Source of the DNA: Sphaerisporangium krabiense
Lineage (GTDB): Bacteria > Actinomycetota > Actinomycetes > Streptosporangiales > Streptosporangiaceae
DNA length: 64,000 nucleotides
Direction of reading: 5' to 3'
NCBI RefSeq assembly: GCF_014200435.1
Contig: NZ_JACHBR010000001.1
Coordinates: 3,379,501-3,443,500, forward strand
The position numbers were made by a program, and so were the translations under genes. The notes under the pieces were generated by a model. That model was not told where the DNA came from and made no database searches. It worked only from the letters and a program-made list of their open reading frames with translations. Shown one piece after another: positions 1 to 7,163 of this stretch (position 1 is its first letter; the number at the start of each line of letters is the position of its first letter).

Positions 1-631
1 CGGCGGCGAGCTGGCGGCTCCAGCGCCGCGTCATCCAGCGCAGCGGCTGCCCGATCGGCCGGACCGTCCCCAGGTCGGGACAGGTGCCCACCACGACCTC
101 CGCGCCGGCCTCCCGCAGCCGCCGCACCGCGTCCCGCAGGTCCGCCACGGCGTCGGCGGGCTTGGTCTGGGTCGTGACGTCGTTGGCGCCGACGAAGATC
201 ACCGCGAGGTCGGGGCGGGCCCGCAGCGCGCGGTCCGCCTGGAAGGGCAGGTCCGCCGAGACCGCCCCGGAGCGCCCGAAGACCTGCAGGCGCACCGGCC
301 GCTCGGCCACGGCCGCGAGGCCGGTCGCCAGCATCACGGCGGGCGTCGCCGCCGGGTCGGTCATGCCGAGGCCCACCGACGTGGAGTCCCCCAGCATGGC
401 CATCGTGATCGGCTCGGCGTCCCCCTCGCCCGCCCAGGCCCCGTAGACGCCGTCGGACGACGGTCCCTCCATGCCGTGCGGCCGGCCGACCGCCTTGCGC
501 GCCAGCGTGGCCTCGGTCAGGAGCAGGCCGTACAAGGCGGCCCCCAGCGCCGTGGCGCCTCCGCCCCCGAGAGCCGCCGCGGTGGCGATGCGGCGGGCCG
601 CCCTCGCGGTCCCCGGCGTCCAGATCACCAT
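1..631 (-). CDS. SGNH/GDSL-family hydrolase, C-terminus cut by window edge
   Basis: The reverse strand is open from an ATG at 631 to the window edge (210 codons, no stop). The N-terminus (MVIWTPGTARAARRIATAAA, then a Gly/Ala-rich stretch) looks like a signal anchor. Next come the block I nucleophile motif GDSTSVGLG and a block III motif GANDVTT, the hallmarks of SGNH esterases/lipases. The catalytic His/Asp block lies beyond the edge. Family members hydrolyse acyl or acetyl esters on lipids or glycans, often outside the cell; the substrate cannot be read here. It is divergent from the cystathionine beta-synthase gene across about 215 bp that must hold both promoters. An ATG at 641 is out of frame. 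Confidence 0.85.
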   Translation of the reverse strand, partial: MVIWTPGTARAARRIATAAALGGGGATALGAALYGLLLTEATLARKAVGRPHGMEGPSSDGVYGAWAGEGDAEPITMAMLGDSTSVGLGMTDPAATPAVMLATGLAAVAERPVRLQVFGRSGAVSADLPFQADRALRARPDLAVIFVGANDVTTQTKPADAVADLRDAVRRLREAGAEVVVGTCPDLGTVRPIGQPLRWMTRRWSRQLAA

Positions 632-846
632 CCCCGTGCATCCCCTTCTCTGCAGTTGTCCTTCGTCCCAGCCCTCTGTTCTGGTTTCAGTGGCGCGACT
701 CGCGGGCGGCTGTCCGTGTCATCAGCATGTCGTCGTCATCGTGACGGTACGGTGAGAAAGGACCGCTGGACGACCACGGGATCTCCTCGGAACTCCGGCA
801 CTGGTAAGGGTGACAAGGCACGGCAGATGAGGTGTTATTCCCGGTG

Positions 847-2223
847 CGCGTACATGACTCTCTGATCGAGCTCATGGGCAACACCCCGCTCGTCCGGCTC
901 CGCAAGGTCACGGCGGGCGTGCAGGCCCAGGTGCTCGCCAAGGTGGAATATTTCAACCCCGGCGGCTCGGTGAAGGACCGCATCGCGCTGCGCATGGTGG
1001 AGGCCGCGGAGCGGTCGGGGGCGTTGCGTCCCGGCGGGGTGATCGTCGAGCCCACCTCGGGCAACACCGGCGTGGGGCTCGCCATCGTGGCCCAGGACAG
1101 GGGCTACCGCTGCCTGTTCGTCGTGCCCGACAAGGTGGCGCAGGACAAGATCGCGGTGCTGCGGGCGTACGGCGCCGAGGTCGTCGTCTGCCCGACCGCG
1201 GTCTCGCCCGACCACCCCAATTCCTACTACTCGGTCTCCGACCGCCTGGCGCGCGAGATCCCGAACGCCTGGAAGCCCGACCAGTACTCCAACCCCGAGA
1301 ACCCGGCCAGCCACTACCACTCGACGGGGCCGGAGATCTGGGAGCAGACCGAGGGACGGGTCACCCACTTCGTGGCGGGCGTCGGCACGGGCGGCACGAT
1401 CAGCGGCACCGGCCGTTACCTGAAGGAGGTCTCCGGCGGGCGGGTGCGGGTCATCGGCGCCGACCCGGAGGGCTCGGTGTACTCCGGCGGCTCGGGACGG
1501 CCGTACCTGGTGGAGGGCGTGGGCGAGGACATCTGGCCCGCCACCTACGACACCACGGTCGCCGACCGCGTGATCGCCGTCTCCGACAAGGACTCCTTCG
1601 GCATGACCCGCCGCCTGGCCCGCGAGGAGGCCCTGCTCGTCGGCGGCTCGTGCGGCATGGCGGTCGTGGCGGCGCTCAAGGTCGCCGCCGAGGCCGGTCC
1701 CGACGACGTGATCGTCGTCCTGCTGCCGGACGGCGGGCGCGGCTACCTGTCGAAGATCTTCAACGACGACTGGATGGCGGACTACGGCTTCCTGACCACC
1801 TCGACTGAAGAGAACCTGGTCCGCGACGTGCTCGGCCGTAAGACGCCCGGCATGCCGGAGTTCGTCCACACCCACCCGCACGAGTCGGTGAACACGGCGA
1901 TCTCGATCATGCGCGAGTACGGCGTCTCGCAGCTCCCCGTGATGAAGGAGGAGCCCCCGGTCATGGCGGCCGAGGTGGTCGGCTCGATCGTCGAGCGCGA
2001 CCTGCTGGAGGCCCTGTACCGGGGCAAGGTGTCCGGCGGCGACCCCATCCAGGACCACATGTCGGCGCCGCTGCCCATGGTCGGCGCCGGCGAGCCGCTC
2101 TCGGTGGCCATCGAGGCGCTGGAGAAGGCCGACGCCACGGTCGTCCTGGACGACGGCAAGCCCGCGGGCCTGGTGACCCGGCAGGACCTGCTCGCGTTCC
2201 TGGCCGGGGCCAACGGGGCCTGA
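847..2223 (+). CDS. cbs: Cystathionine beta-synthase (PLP domain plus CBS-domain pair)
   Basis: This enzyme condenses serine (or O-acetylserine) with homocysteine (or sulfide) in transsulfuration. The fold-type II PLP domain covers about residues 1-310: the motif NPGGSVKDR places the PLP lysine near residue 44, TSGNTG binds the substrate carboxylate and GTGGT the phosphate. Two CBS repeats follow at about 335-455, giving the 458-residue bacterial architecture. I chose GTG 847 because it yields MRVHDSLIELMGNTPLVRL, matching the family N-terminus; an upstream GTG at 832 would add five residues. It faces the sensor kinase gene tail to tail with 7 bp between. The metB gene 3 kb downstream supplies the preceding or reverse step. 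No heme-binding N-terminal extension is present. Confidence 0.93.
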   Translation, partial: RVHDSLIELMGNTPLVRLRKVTAGVQAQVLAKVEYFNPGGSVKDRIALRMVEAAERSGALRPGGVIVEPTSGNTGVGLAIVAQDRGYRCLFVVPDKVAQDKIAVLRAYGAEVVVCPTAVSPDHPNSYYSVSDRLAREIPNAWKPDQYSNPENPASHYHSTGPEIWEQTEGRVTHFVAGVGTGGTISGTGRYLKEVSGGRVRVIGADPEGSVYSGGSGRPYLVEGVGEDIWPATYDTTVADRVIAVSDKDSFGMTRRLAREEALLVGGSCGMAVVAALKVAAEAGPDDVIVVLLPDGGRGYLSKIFNDDWMADYGFLTTSTEENLVRDVLGRKTPGMPEFVHTHPHESVNTAISIMREYGVSQLPVMKEEPPVMAAEVVGSIVERDLLEALYRGKVSGGDPIQDHMSAPLPMVGAGEPLSVAIEALEKADATVVLDDGKPAGLVTRQDLLAFLAGANGA

Positions 2224-2230
2224 CCGGCGT

Positions 2231-3388
2231 TCAGGCGGTCCGCGCCGGAGGGAACCAGGCGCGGACCTCCCAGGCCCCCTCGGGGGTGGGGCCGGCGAAC
2301 AGGTGGCCGCCGACCGCGGTGACCCGCTCGGTCATGCCCACCAGGCCGTATCCGCCGCCGAGCCGTGAGACGCGCGGGTCGGTGGCCGAGCGGTGGTTGC
2401 GGACGCGCAGCACGACGCCGCCGTCGCCGTGCTTCAGGTCGGCCTGCACCCAGCCGGTGCCGGGGGCGTGCCTGCGGATGTTGGTCAGCGACTCCTGCAG
2501 CACGCGGTGCAGGGTGGTGAGCACCTCGGGGGCCAGCGACGCCTCGGTGATCCCCTGGCCGATGTCGAAGGCCACCGGCGGCCCTCCGGTCGCGAAGCGC
2601 TCGACCAGCAGCCGCATGTCGTGGAACGTCACCCCGGGGTTGCGCGCCGGGTCGTCCTCGGCGCGCAGCACGCCCACCAGCCGCCGCATGGACGTCAGCG
2701 CCTCCGTGCCCGCCCCGGCGATCGCGTCCAGGGCGGGCATGACGGTGTCGGGCCGCTGCGCGGCGACGGTCCTGGCCGCCTGCGCCTGCACGACGATGCC
2801 GGTGATGTGGTGGGCGACGAGGTCGTGCAGCTCCCGGGCGAGTTCGAGCCGTTCGGCCCGGCGCACGGCGTGCACGGTGCGTTCGCGCCGGTCGATCTGG
2901 TAGCGCAGGTAGCTGCCGATGCCGACCGCGGTGGCCCAGGCGACGAACAGCATGAAGCCGATCGGCAGCGCCGGGGGCCCCGCGACGCGCATGCCGCTCG
3001 CCACCTGCAGGGTGAGCATGGACAGCAGCGAGAGCACGACGGCGGTGTGCAGCGGGCGCACCCAGCGCAGCACGCCGATGGTCAGCAGGAGCAGGGACCC
3101 GGTCTCGGCGAGGCCGGGGAAGCCGTGCCACCCCACAGCGACGAGCGTGATGGACACCGCCCCCGAGGCGGCCATGACCAGGACGAAGCCCTCGACGCGG
3201 AACCGGCGCCGCAGCAGGTAGGCGATGATGCCGAGCAGTCCGATGGCGGCGACGGCCATGCCCTGGGAGCCGGTCGAGGCGCTGAACGCGAGGTCGCCCA
3301 TGAGGCACAGCGCAAGGCAGCCGACCAGTGCTATCTCACTGAGCCGCTGAATCCACCAGATGACTCGGGGGCCGTCTCTCACAGACAT
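2231..3388 (-). CDS. Sensor histidine kinase, NarL/DesK type (HisKA_3), orphan
   Basis: A 385-residue kinase. Several hydrophobic segments cover about residues 15-165, without a large extracellular domain. The dimerisation/phosphoacceptor helix reads LARELHDLVAHHITG with the phospho-His near residue 188, typical of the HisKA_3 class that pairs with NarL/LuxR-type regulators. A HATPase_c domain closes the protein, with the Gly-rich lid GGGYGLVGM. No response regulator gene lies beside it in this window, so its partner must be encoded elsewhere. It is convergent with cbs (7-bp gap). Confidence 0.88.
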   Translation of the reverse strand: MSVRDGPRVIWWIQRLSEIALVGCLALCLMGDLAFSASTGSQGMAVAAIGLLGIIAYLLRRRFRVEGFVLVMAASGAVSITLVAVGWHGFPGLAETGSLLLLTIGVLRWVRPLHTAVVLSLLSMLTLQVASGMRVAGPPALPIGFMLFVAWATAVGIGSYLRYQIDRRERTVHAVRRAERLELARELHDLVAHHITGIVVQAQAARTVAAQRPDTVMPALDAIAGAGTEALTSMRRLVGVLRAEDDPARNPGVTFHDMRLLVERFATGGPPVAFDIGQGITEASLAPEVLTTLHRVLQESLTNIRRHAPGTGWVQADLKHGDGGVVLRVRNHRSATDPRVSRLGGGYGLVGMTERVTAVGGHLFAGPTPEGAWEVRAWFPPARTA

Positions 3389-3517
3389 CGAGGGTAAACC
3401 GGACGGCTGACTACAGGATCGGCCATTCGGACGACCGGCGGGCCGGCGGATCGGACTTCCTGGCGAGGCGCGGCCAGGGCGCCGTGGGCGACGCTGGTAT
3501 CACGAATGGAGGGGAAA

Positions 3518-3649
3518 ATGACGTTCCTCACGGTGTTCCTGCTCATCCTGGCCGTGTCCGCGTTCGCACTCCTGGCCCTCGCCGACCCGCTTCTGCTGTC
3601 CCGGATCCGAGGTAAGGATCGTCCGGCCCATCCGTCTCCCGCCGAGTAG
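3518..3649 (+). CDS. Putative 43-residue single-pass membrane peptide
   Basis: A short frame starting MTFLTVFLLILAVSAFALLA, i.e. one strongly hydrophobic N-terminal helix, then a basic/proline tail (RIRGKDRPAHPSPAE). It has a good Shine-Dalgarno (GGAGGGG about 6 nt before the ATG). The last 107 bp lie antisense to the 3' end of the MMPL-like gene, so one of the two could be spurious; the RBS and clean hydrophobic helix favour reality. I do not recognise a family and assign no function. Confidence 0.4.
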   Translation: MTFLTVFLLILAVSAFALLALADPLLLSRIRGKDRPAHPSPAE

Positions 3650-4934
3650 CCTGCCGGGGCTCCTCCGGTTCCCCGAGGCCCCCGAGCCTTCCGGCGTCCT
3701 CGACACCGGGGTCCCCGGGCCTGCCCGGCTCGCGCGGCGCGGGGCCGTCCCCGGAGGCGACGTCCGGCCACCACGCGCGGCCGCCCAGGATCGCGGCGAG
3801 CCCCGGCACGACGACCAGCGCCAGCGCCGCGCCCCCGGCCACCAGGTACGCGCCGGCGAGCGGCTCGTGGGCGCCCCCGGCGAGCGCCCCCGCCGCCACC
3901 AGGGCGGCCATCGCCGGCGGGCCCGCGTACTTGACCGCCAGGGCCGAGCAGGTCCTCGGGTCGCGGCCCGCGCGGGCGGCCCCGCGCACCCGGGCCAGCA
4001 CGAGCAGCGCGGCCGACACGGTCGCGACCAGCGTGAACAGGAACACGGTGATCTGCTCGCCGGGCCGCGTGGCCGCCGTCCCCGACGCCCACGCGGTGAG
4101 CACGCCGCCCGCCGTGAGGTAGACCGGGGCGATCAAACTGCGCAGGGCGAGCGCGAGCACCAGCGCGACCAGCACCGCGGCCACCGCCATCACCGTGAAC
4201 GCCGGCGGTTCCCGCGACTGCAGGGGCCCGGCCGCCCCCAACGCGGTGACGAGCACCGCCGCCGCGGCGGTCCAGGCGCGCGGGCGGGCGGCGACGGCCC
4301 GGCCCAGACGGTCGAGGACCGTTCGCCGTCCCACGCGGCGCCGCCGGGGCCACCCGATCAGGCCGGGCAGCGCGGCCGTCAGGGACGGCACGAAGGCGAG
4401 GACGACCAGCATCTCCACCGCGGAGGTGAGGGCCAGAGCGGGGCCGAGGCCCGCGGGGAACGCGCCGAGCGGCAGCGCGGCGCAGGCGGCCATCCACGCC
4501 GCGCCCGAGGTCGCGACGACCCCGCCCACCTGCTCCAGGGCGGTGACGACCGCCTGCGCGGCGGGCTCCCCGGCGTTCCTGCGCTCCCGGAAGCGGTGGA
4601 GCAGCATCGCCGTGGACGCGAGCGTCGTGCCGTAGGCGAAGACCGCGGGCGCCTCGGGGAGGCCGAGGCCGGAGACCAGGGCGGTGGACAGGAGGTCCAC
4701 GGCGACGGCGGCGGCCGCGGCCGTCAGCGCCGCGCCGGGGGACCGCAGCGCCACCGCCAGCGCGAGCGTCACCAGGACGGCGCCCACCGCTCCGGGGACG
4801 CCGGCCGGCAGCGGGCCGTACCCGTCCGGCAGCGTCCCGGGCCGGCCGGCGGCGACCGCGGCCAGCAGCGCGAGCCAGGCCGGGAGCAGCCACAGGACAT
4901 GGCGGGTGGTGAGCCTGCCGATGACGTCCAGCAT
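3543..4934 (-). CDS. Short MMPL/RND-like integral membrane protein
   Basis: About 463 residues starting MLDVIGRLTTRHVLWLLPAW. Two hydrophobic blocks (about 45-190 and 225-385) resemble the transmembrane halves of MMPL/RND transporters: the stretch with RSPGAAL, then LLHRFRERRNAGE, then the GPALALTSAVEMLVVLAFVP helix follows the MMPL pattern. The large extracytoplasmic porter domains of 700-1000-residue family members are missing. Where functional MMPL proteins have the Asp-Tyr proton-relay pair (GTDYALL type), this one reads YGTTLASTAM (about 101-110), so the relay Asp is absent. The C-terminal 70 residues are Pro/Gly/Glu-rich and low complexity. It is divergent from metB (222 bp) and its 3' end overlaps the small plus-strand frame. 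Transport activity is doubtful. Confidence 0.72.
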   Translation of the reverse strand: MLDVIGRLTTRHVLWLLPAWLALLAAVAAGRPGTLPDGYGPLPAGVPGAVGAVLVTLALAVALRSPGAALTAAAAAVAVDLLSTALVSGLGLPEAPAVFAYGTTLASTAMLLHRFRERRNAGEPAAQAVVTALEQVGGVVATSGAAWMAACAALPLGAFPAGLGPALALTSAVEMLVVLAFVPSLTAALPGLIGWPRRRRVGRRTVLDRLGRAVAARPRAWTAAAAVLVTALGAAGPLQSREPPAFTVMAVAAVLVALVLALALRSLIAPVYLTAGGVLTAWASGTAATRPGEQITVFLFTLVATVSAALLVLARVRGAARAGRDPRTCSALAVKYAGPPAMAALVAAGALAGGAHEPLAGAYLVAGGAALALVVVPGLAAILGGRAWWPDVASGDGPAPREPGRPGDPGVEDAGRLGGLGEPEEPRQATRRETDGPDDPYLGSGTAEAGRRGPGVRTRTRPG

Positions 4935-5156
4935 GGTCGGGGGTCCCGTCAGCCGTCGCGGCCGGAAGCCGCCTCCGCGTGATCGCGCCGTCCGCGATGG
5001 CCACGTGCGACGCCCGTGCGATCTACCACGATCCCCCTGACGATAGGCGCGTTCACCGCCCCTGCCATCGGACCATCGGCCGATCCAGGGCTCGTCCTTC
5101 CGCCGTAGGGGCCTGAGCAGGGGCTCGTCCCAGGGGAGGGGATATAGCGTGGGGCC

Positions 5157-6299
5157 ATGACAGATGGCTTCGAGACTTTGGCGATCCACGCGGGCCAGGA
5201 GGCCGACCCCCACACCGGCGCGGTGGTCCCCCCTATCTACGCCGTTTCCACCTACAAGCAGGACGGCGTCGGCGGTCTCCGGGCCGGGTACGAGTACAGC
5301 CGCTCGGCCAACCCCACCAGGACCGCGCTGGAGGAGTGCCTGGCCGCGCTCGAAGGAGGGACGCGGGGCCTGGCGTTCGCCTCCGGCCTGGCGGCCGAGG
5401 ACGCGGTGCTGCGCGCGGTCTGCGGGCCCGGCGACCACGTGATCATTCCGGGTGACGCCTACGGCGGCACCTACCGCCTGTTCGCCAAGGTGCTCGCGCG
5501 CTGGGGGCTGCTGTTCGACCCGGTCCCGCTCGGGGACCTGGACGCGGTGCGCGCGGCGGTGCGCCCGGAGACCAAGGTCATCTGGGTCGAGACCCCGACC
5601 AACCCGCTGCTCGGCGTCGCCGACATCGAGGCGCTGGCCGCCGTCGCCCACCAGGCGGGCGCGCTGCTGGTCGTGGACAACACCTTCGCCTCGCCGTACC
5701 TGCAGCAGCCTCTGGCGCTCGGCGCGGACGTGGTCGTCCACTCGACCACCAAGTACGTGGGCGGGCACTCCGACGTGGTCGGCGGCGCGCTGGTGGCCCG
5801 CGACCGCGAGCTCGGCGAGCTGCTGGCCTTCCACCAGAACGCCATGGGCGCCGTGGCCGGGCCGTTCGACGCGTGGCTGACGCTGCGCGGGATCAAGACG
5901 CTGGCCCTGCGCATGGAGCGCCACTGCGACAACGCCGAGCGGGTCGTCGAGCTGCTGCGCTCCCACCCCCGGGTCACCGAGGTCCTGTACCCGGGCCTGC
6001 CGGGGCACCCGGGGCACGAGGTGGCCGCCAAGCAGATGCGCCGGTTCGGCGGCATGGTGTCGTTCCGCGTGGCGGGCGGCGAGGAGGAGGCCGTGCGGCT
6101 GTGCGACCGCACCAGGATCTTCACGCTCGGCGAGTCGCTCGGCGGCGTCGAGTCGCTGATCGAGCACCCCGGGCGCATGACCCACGCGTCGGTGGCGGGC
6201 TCGGCCCTGGAGGTCCCCGCGGACCTGGTGCGCCTGTCGGTGGGCATCGAGACCGTGGACGACCTGCTGGCCGACCTGAGCCAGGCCCTCGGCTCCTAG
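5157..6299 (+). CDS. metB: Cystathionine gamma-synthase
   Basis: A 380-residue Cys/Met-metabolism PLP enzyme (fold type I). It makes cystathionine from O-acyl-homoserine and cysteine; close homologues can act as gamma-lyases, so the direction is inferred. The PLP lysine is in HSTTKYVGG (near residue 199), the PLP-ring Asp in VVDNTFASPY, and the N-terminal YSRSANPTR motif and C-terminal ESLGGVESLIEHP are canonical. ATG 5157 follows a purine-rich GGGAGGGG about 20 nt upstream. With cbs nearby, the two transsulfuration steps sit 3 kb apart but not in one operon. Confidence 0.93.
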   Translation: MTDGFETLAIHAGQEADPHTGAVVPPIYAVSTYKQDGVGGLRAGYEYSRSANPTRTALEECLAALEGGTRGLAFASGLAAEDAVLRAVCGPGDHVIIPGDAYGGTYRLFAKVLARWGLLFDPVPLGDLDAVRAAVRPETKVIWVETPTNPLLGVADIEALAAVAHQAGALLVVDNTFASPYLQQPLALGADVVVHSTTKYVGGHSDVVGGALVARDRELGELLAFHQNAMGAVAGPFDAWLTLRGIKTLALRMERHCDNAERVVELLRSHPRVTEVLYPGLPGHPGHEVAAKQMRRFGGMVSFRVAGGEEEAVRLCDRTRIFTLGESLGGVESLIEHPGRMTHASVAGSALEVPADLVRLSVGIETVDDLLADLSQALGS

Positions 6300-6303
6300 C
6301 GGC

Positions 6304-6735
6304 TCACGGGTTGAACCAGACCATGAGCACGAGGACGACCAGCCAGATCAGCGCCGTGATGCCGGAGAGCATGGCGATGCGGCCGGTCTGCACCTTGGCG
6401 TCGTCCTCCTGACTCTCGTTCGACAGCACGCGGATGGCGGTGCGCTGGTCGCGGTCGATCATGACCAGCAGCACCGCCGCGACGATGAACAACGTCATCG
6501 AGACCGACAGATACGGCTTGCCGAGGTTGACACGCCCGAGGGCGATGCCGAACAGGAACACCCCGAGCGTCAGAATTCCGAAGATCCGCGTGGTGCGGTG
6601 CAAATGCCGCAGCACACCGACGTCACGCGCCCGGATGTACCGCGGGGTGAAACTGGTGGCGGCGGTCACCGGGCCGATCGCGAAGATCGCGAAACCGATG
6701 TGCAGCCAGAGCAGGACCTTGTCCGCAAACGACAT
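6304..6735 (-). CDS. Four-helix integral membrane protein, function unknown
   Basis: A 143-residue protein with four predicted transmembrane helices: about 6-28 (LLWLHIGFAIFAIGPVTAAT), 48-68, 75-95 (SMTLFIVAAVLLVM) and 120-142. An Arg/His-rich loop (RYIRARDVGVLRHLHRTTR) sits between helices 1 and 2. The spacing resembles small DUF2269-like membrane proteins, but I cannot confirm the family. The gene is convergent with metB with only 4 bp between stops. Confidence 0.72.
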   Translation of the reverse strand: MSFADKVLLWLHIGFAIFAIGPVTAATSFTPRYIRARDVGVLRHLHRTTRIFGILTLGVFLFGIALGRVNLGKPYLSVSMTLFIVAAVLLVMIDRDQRTAIRVLSNESQEDDAKVQTGRIAMLSGITALIWLVVLVLMVWFNP

Positions 6736-6808
6736 GCGTTGACATTATCGTCTCGCCGATCAGCGGGGGAACGCCGCCGGCCGTGGACACGGACCGAAGC
6801 GGTCCGGC

Positions 6809-6970
6809 TCAGCGGCCGGGCGCGCCCGAGGAGCCGCTGGTGGCGGACTCGCCGGCGACGTCGTCGCCGGTGACCGGCGGCTTCGGGGGATGCGGCCGGT
6901 TGTTCACGGTGAGCTCGAACATCGTGATGGTGAGGATCATCACGAAGAGGAGAGCGACCGCCGCGAGCAT
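6809..6970 (-). CDS. 53-residue single-pass membrane protein
   Basis: The reading frame begins MLAAVALLFVMILTITMFEL, one transmembrane helix, followed by a soluble polar tail rich in Pro, Gly, Ser and Asp. The Shine-Dalgarno AAAGGAGGG lies 5 nt before the ATG, among the best in the window, which supports expression despite its size. The stop of an 18-codon upstream frame (6983-7039) lies right before this RBS. No family recognised. It sits between a four-helix membrane protein and the VWA gene, all on the minus strand. Confidence 0.6.
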   Translation of the reverse strand: MLAAVALLFVMILTITMFELTVNNRPHPPKPPVTGDDVAGESATSGSSGAPGR

Positions 6971-6982
6971 GGCACCCTCCTT

Positions 6983-7039
6983 TCACGACGGACGGAAGCG
7001 GGCCTCCCGTCTCTGGGGCCGTCGCGGGCACTTACCCAT
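6983..7039 (-). CDS. Possible 18-residue leader peptide upstream of the 53-residue gene
   Basis: A minus-strand mini-frame MGKCPRRPQRREARFRPS has a GCGGAGG-type RBS about 7 nt before its ATG and ends with a TGA directly before the RBS of the next gene. It is strongly basic (eight Arg or Lys among 18 residues). It could be a translated leader that controls ribosome entry downstream, or chance. The surrounding 7035-7160 stretch is noticeably more AT-rich than its flanks and probably carries the promoter. Confidence 0.2.
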   Translation of the reverse strand: MGKCPRRPQRREARFRPS

Positions 7040-7163
7040 CAATATCCTCCGCGCTTGCAATTCGATCGGCAAGCGATTAACGCGGGCACGCGGAATGGCG
7101 ACATTTCAAGCGTGCCCACATCTTGGCCACGATAAGGCCATTTGTCGGCAAATCCAGGACGGG

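Noticed and set aside
4930-5156. SAM riboswitch upstream of metB
   Set aside because: The region has small GC dyads but no SAM-I or SAM-II core, and actinobacteria rarely use it for metB.
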